Position numbers and translations under genes: made by a program. Shown piece by piece: positions 60,640 to 64,000 of a stretch of DNA of 64,000 bases (the stretch's first letter is position 1; the number at the start of each line of letters is the position of its first letter). Location of the stretch: contig CM032133.1 of NCBI GenBank assembly GCA_018894105.1, positions 16,568,501 through 16,632,500 of the forward strand. The letters run 5' to 3'. The notes beneath the pieces were generated by a model that saw nothing but the letters and a program-made list of their open reading frames with translations, was not told the DNA's origin and ran no database searches. The DNA comes from Jacaranda mimosifolia. Its lineage: Eukaryota; Streptophyta; Magnoliopsida; Lamiales; Bignoniaceae.

Positions 60640-61620
60640 TCTTTATCTCTCTAAGCTCTTGAGGTTGATTGCTTTTATTTTTAGGGCAATCTCGAACAAA
60701 ATGTTGATTGCTACTGCATACCATACATTTTCCATGCTTTTTCCAACATGTACTCTCATTATGACGAGAGTCGCCGCAGAAGCTACAAATCTTTGTTAAG
60801 GTTAGCTGCCATCTTTAGGGTTTATCTGTAGAATAGCATGAGTGACTAGCTAATGCCTAAATTTGGACCTTCTATAGTTTCTTCCCAAAATTATTCTTCT
60901 CAACACTTGGAGCCTTAAACACAATGGCCTCTTCTCACTTCATCTTTCCTTTATTCATGTACATTACATAGGGTTTTGTTCCACCTACAAGGCTCTATTT
61001 AAAGATTTCTCGAATTTAGACCGTTCATAAGGTGTAAGGGTTTGTTGTATTTCAGATTTCAATCCTTTAACGATTTTCTTGATTTTACACCTCTCTTCTC
61101 TAGGTGCTTGTGGTGTATATCGTATTAATCTGCTAAACCTAGCCTCATACTGCCATACCATCATTTCTCCCTGGGTAAGATCCATAAATTCTTGTCTTCT
61201 GCATCCCTCACTTCTTGAGGTATGAATCTATCCATAAATTCCCATATGAAATTTTCCCAAGTGCGAGGTATTTTCTTATGTTCACATTGTTGACTTACTA
61301 AAGCCCACCATTGATGAGCAATTCCTTCCAGAAGAAAAATGGCATGTATAAACTTGTAATCATTTAGGTAGCCTATCATCTGGAAGATATCTTCGAACTC
61401 CTTGATCTAAGCTTCTGCCTTTCGGTGATTAGAGTTTTCCATAAACTTTGGAGGGTGGAATATAAAAAAGTGTGCTAGAGTTCCAAAATTTGGATGTTCT
61501 TCGCTTTTCTCAAAATTATTTATCTGACCTTGTTGTTGATAAGATTGTATGAATTGCTGCCACATTGTAGTCATCTATGCTATAGTCTATCCTCCCGCTT
61601 CTAGATTTACCAGTAGGTCT
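60640..61620 (-). pseudogene. Ty3/gypsy gag with zinc knuckles
   Basis: Minus strand: KFMENSNHRKAEA near 61440, MIGYLNDYKFIHAIFLLEGI then AHQWWALVSQQCEHKKIPRT (61379-61230), FIPQEVRDAEDKNL, then MDLTQGEMMVWQYEARFSRL (61185) and IQQTLTP: the Retrotrans_gag domain. Around 60790-60690 there are two C-x2-C-type knuckles, CGDSRHNESTC and CMVCSSNQHFVRDCPK. Frameshifts and stops are present. Only about 450 bp separates it from the polypurine tract, so protease, RT and integrase are missing. Confidence 0.85.
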
Positions 61621-61827
61621 TGTATTACCTCCTTAACACGTGTTGGACACCTTTGTTTTGAAGTATCTTCCTTCAAATTTTTTTGAATGTGAGAATGCAT
61701 TGGGCTTAGTTTTTACAATGCCATTTGGTAGGTTGCAAGGCTTTTCAGTCTTATAAGTCACACTTATCTGTAATGTTTTGTTAATTCTCACTGCACTAAA
61801 TTCACAATATACACAATTTTTAAACAC

Positions 61828-63369
61828 AAGATAAACTAGGACTCGACCAGTTTTTAAGTTAGAACTAACATCAAAGATTCTTCTTTTTCTTGCTTTTCTT
61901 TATGGTGTTTATGAAATGTTTACTAAGCTAACGGATAACCTAGCCTTTGATAAGAAGACCACAACCATGTCTAAGATAGTCGTTGTTCAGTACATACTGA
62001 TTCTGGCGTCCACAATGATGATTCCAATAGCAATCTTGTCATATATATATATATATATCTACATATGCACATGGTGTTCTTTTTCATTGATTTTCACATC
62101 ATTACTTGATACTTTCATTTAAAATTCAGTACTAGCTATGGATGTCTTCCACATTTCTTAGCAAGCGTTATCCCTTTTTCCTAAAGTTCACGATGTGTTT
62201 TTCTTATAACTCTATTCTTATAAACAATTTTCTTCTTTTTTTTATCTGTAGTCATCTTGTGGTTACACAAGCTCTCTCACTATTAATAAACTAAGTCCTC
62301 TGAGCATTTGAATCATAACTATATATGCACGTCAATCATTGATTATCTTAAAAGATTTTCTTATGGGAATTATTTCCTATCTTTCTTTCAAGTACCATAA
62401 TGTAGTTACACCGATCAAATTCCCTATTGAATGCTGATTTTCAATCGTTTGGATTCCAACTATAGGTATATGTCAAAACACTAGTTATTCCAAAATGACC
62501 CTTTGCCCATCAAGTCCTATTATCACTAATTTTATCTCAACAATATTCCATTGCGTATTCTTCTCACCAAAGTTCATGTTCCGACCACACTTTCCACTTT
62601 GCCTTCTTATTTTACTCCAGTATCTAGTCATCTTTTATCGTCCTAGTTCAATCTAACCTCGAAACTTCTCCAAGTATTCTTCCATCCAAGTTTTCCTTTC
62701 CAGTCTAAATTTCTTATGTTCCTTTCCTATTCAATCCTCATGCCTTTCATTAACATAATATTTCTTCTTCATATCTAATTCCTCGTTATTCTATTTTCAT
62801 TAATATCATCTTCTTTCCCTTCAGACTACTCATTCTCTATTAGCCTATTATCTTTATCCTGGTTGTTAGTTATCCAGCTATCATGCAGACTTATTCCATC
62901 AAATGTTGTACCTATTTCTTAAGGAATGCATCTCTCAAGTTTTTGCTTGTATTATATATATATACACATTAATCACTCATTTCGGAATAATATCCAATCA
63001 ACCATGCTTAATTTCCATACGCGTATTTAGATAATGTTACAATTCTTGAATCATTTGCTCATTTTCAATTAAGTAGATTACATACTCAATTCCTTAGAAG
63101 GATAGGATTACATACTAATCCCTATTCCTCATTGAAAAACTTTGTGTCGTCAATCTTCAGCAGGGAATCATGTATCATCAAAATTACAATCCTTGTTTTT
63201 TGTCCACATTCTCCTCTTAATATATTAATAGTAATTCTTCTATCATGTTATTCCTATTTGATAAAGCTCAAGTTTCATATCCTTATATATCTAACGATGT
63301 CCTTTTGGATTTTAGCCTTAGTCATATCTCTCATCACTAGTGTTATACCTTTTTCCTCATATTCCCAAG
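61828..63369. other. Non-coding stretch, probably decayed retrotransposon leader/LTR
   Basis: T/C-rich, no coding. It is upstream of the gypsy gag, but I could not match it to the 3' LTR at 59.4-60.2 kb. A (TA)n run lies at 62041-62058. Confidence 0.4.
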
Positions 63370-64000
63370 TGTTGGAATAGTACCCCGCAACCAATTGGAT
63401 TGGCATGTAAAAACTATTTCAATTGTAATACAATCTTGATTGAATGATATTCTTATAAAATGGACATCTTCATCTTATGCTTATTTCATTTCACTGGCAT
63501 TTGGTTAAAGCCCCTAAATCACACAAGACTATAGGACTTGGTCACATATATAATGGTGATCAAGAATATGTCTCTACAGTCGTGATTTTAATTCCAAGTC
63601 ATAGAATTTTATGAGACAGGACATCTAAGATTTGGATAGATTTGCACTAACAATGCGTACTCCAGGAAGTTGGATATTGCTTTGTTTCATGAGCAATAAA
63701 CGTTAAGACATGGATGTATGTTAGTGGTTGCTTGTTAGAAAATAAGTTCACTGAACACCCGCTCGGAGAATCCACTAGATAGTTGGAGTAGTAAGTCGGT
63801 AGTGGCAAGTTCTCTAGTTTACGCTAGTGCGTATAATTAGTGCTTGGACCTGAGGATCCATGATAACCTTGTGTTTAGGTTCTTATGCTTTGACTCTTCT
63901 CCAACCACATAGCGGGTCACCGGGGGTTGAGATTGGGTATGAGTTACTTAAGCATAGAGATTTGTGGGTTCCATCTCCTCGTTATCGTGAAGGATGAGTG
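63370..64000 (+). repeat. Third copy of the solo-LTR family, 5' part, runs off the window end
   Basis: Starts TGTTGGAATAGTACCCCGCA, matching the reverse complement of the LTR end at 20492 (TGTTGAAATAGTGCCCCACA). It continues in parallel through ACTATAGGACTTGGTCAC and the CACATAGCGGGTCACC region to the window edge. Whether it is a solo LTR or a full element cannot be told. Confidence 0.8.

Noticed and set aside
1..64000. tRNA or rRNA genes
   Set aside because: No cloverleaf with conserved arms or rRNA-like block was noticed by eye; a dedicated tRNA scan would be decisive.

Overview
This is nuclear DNA from a eudicot plant: AT-rich, with one intron-bearing plant gene among nested plant transposable elements. 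I cannot name the species. All calls come from reading the sequence and conceptual translation. No database search was run, so family names rest on recognised motifs.

The only clear host gene is NDC1, a type II NAD(P)H dehydrogenase (plastid/mitochondrial NAD(P)H-quinone oxidoreductase C1). It lies on the plus strand at 27790-37119 in 11 exons. The ten GT-AG introns keep one frame of 546 codons. A TATA box lies about 170 bp before the proposed ATG. A repeat-built element of about 5 kb ends only about 60 bp upstream of that TATA box.

Left of NDC1 (1-27.6 kb): a minus-strand Ty3/gypsy element (gag, protease, RT-RNase H, primer-binding site, LTR) runs off the window start and sits inside a decayed Ty1/copia element. 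Then come a hAT-like non-autonomous transposon (8944-9826), tandem-repeat stretches, the 3' part of an endogenous caulimovirid-like pararetrovirus with a recognisable promoter region (12.6-14.9 kb), an L1-type LINE (14.9-17.4 kb) whose endonuclease runs in frame into the pararetroviral segment, a 2.2 kb solo LTR with a perfect 5 bp target duplication (18286-20492), a Tourist-like MITE, and the 22.5-27.5 kb foldback-like element with inverted arrays of an 88 bp repeat.

Right of NDC1 (37.1-64 kb): a gag-only gypsy-like remnant with a 44 bp tandem array (38.6-41.4 kb), a foldback MITE, a truncated relative of the solo LTR, copia pieces, a 1.4 kb MULE with a 10 bp target duplication (45623-47019), a second hAT-like element (48007-49681), a MULE-type MITE, a CACTA element inserted into a copia remnant (51256-53056), a second copy of the gag-only family (54.5-55.6 kb), a 1.5 kb Tourist-like element, a copia 5' end with LTR, PBS and gag (58.3-59.4 kb), a pol-less gypsy remnant (59.4-61.6 kb), and the start of a third copy of the solo-LTR family at 63370.

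The coding regions of the transposons carry stops or frameshifts, apart from the open RT-RNase H segment at the left edge. I found no tRNA, rRNA, CRISPR array or bacterial-type system.
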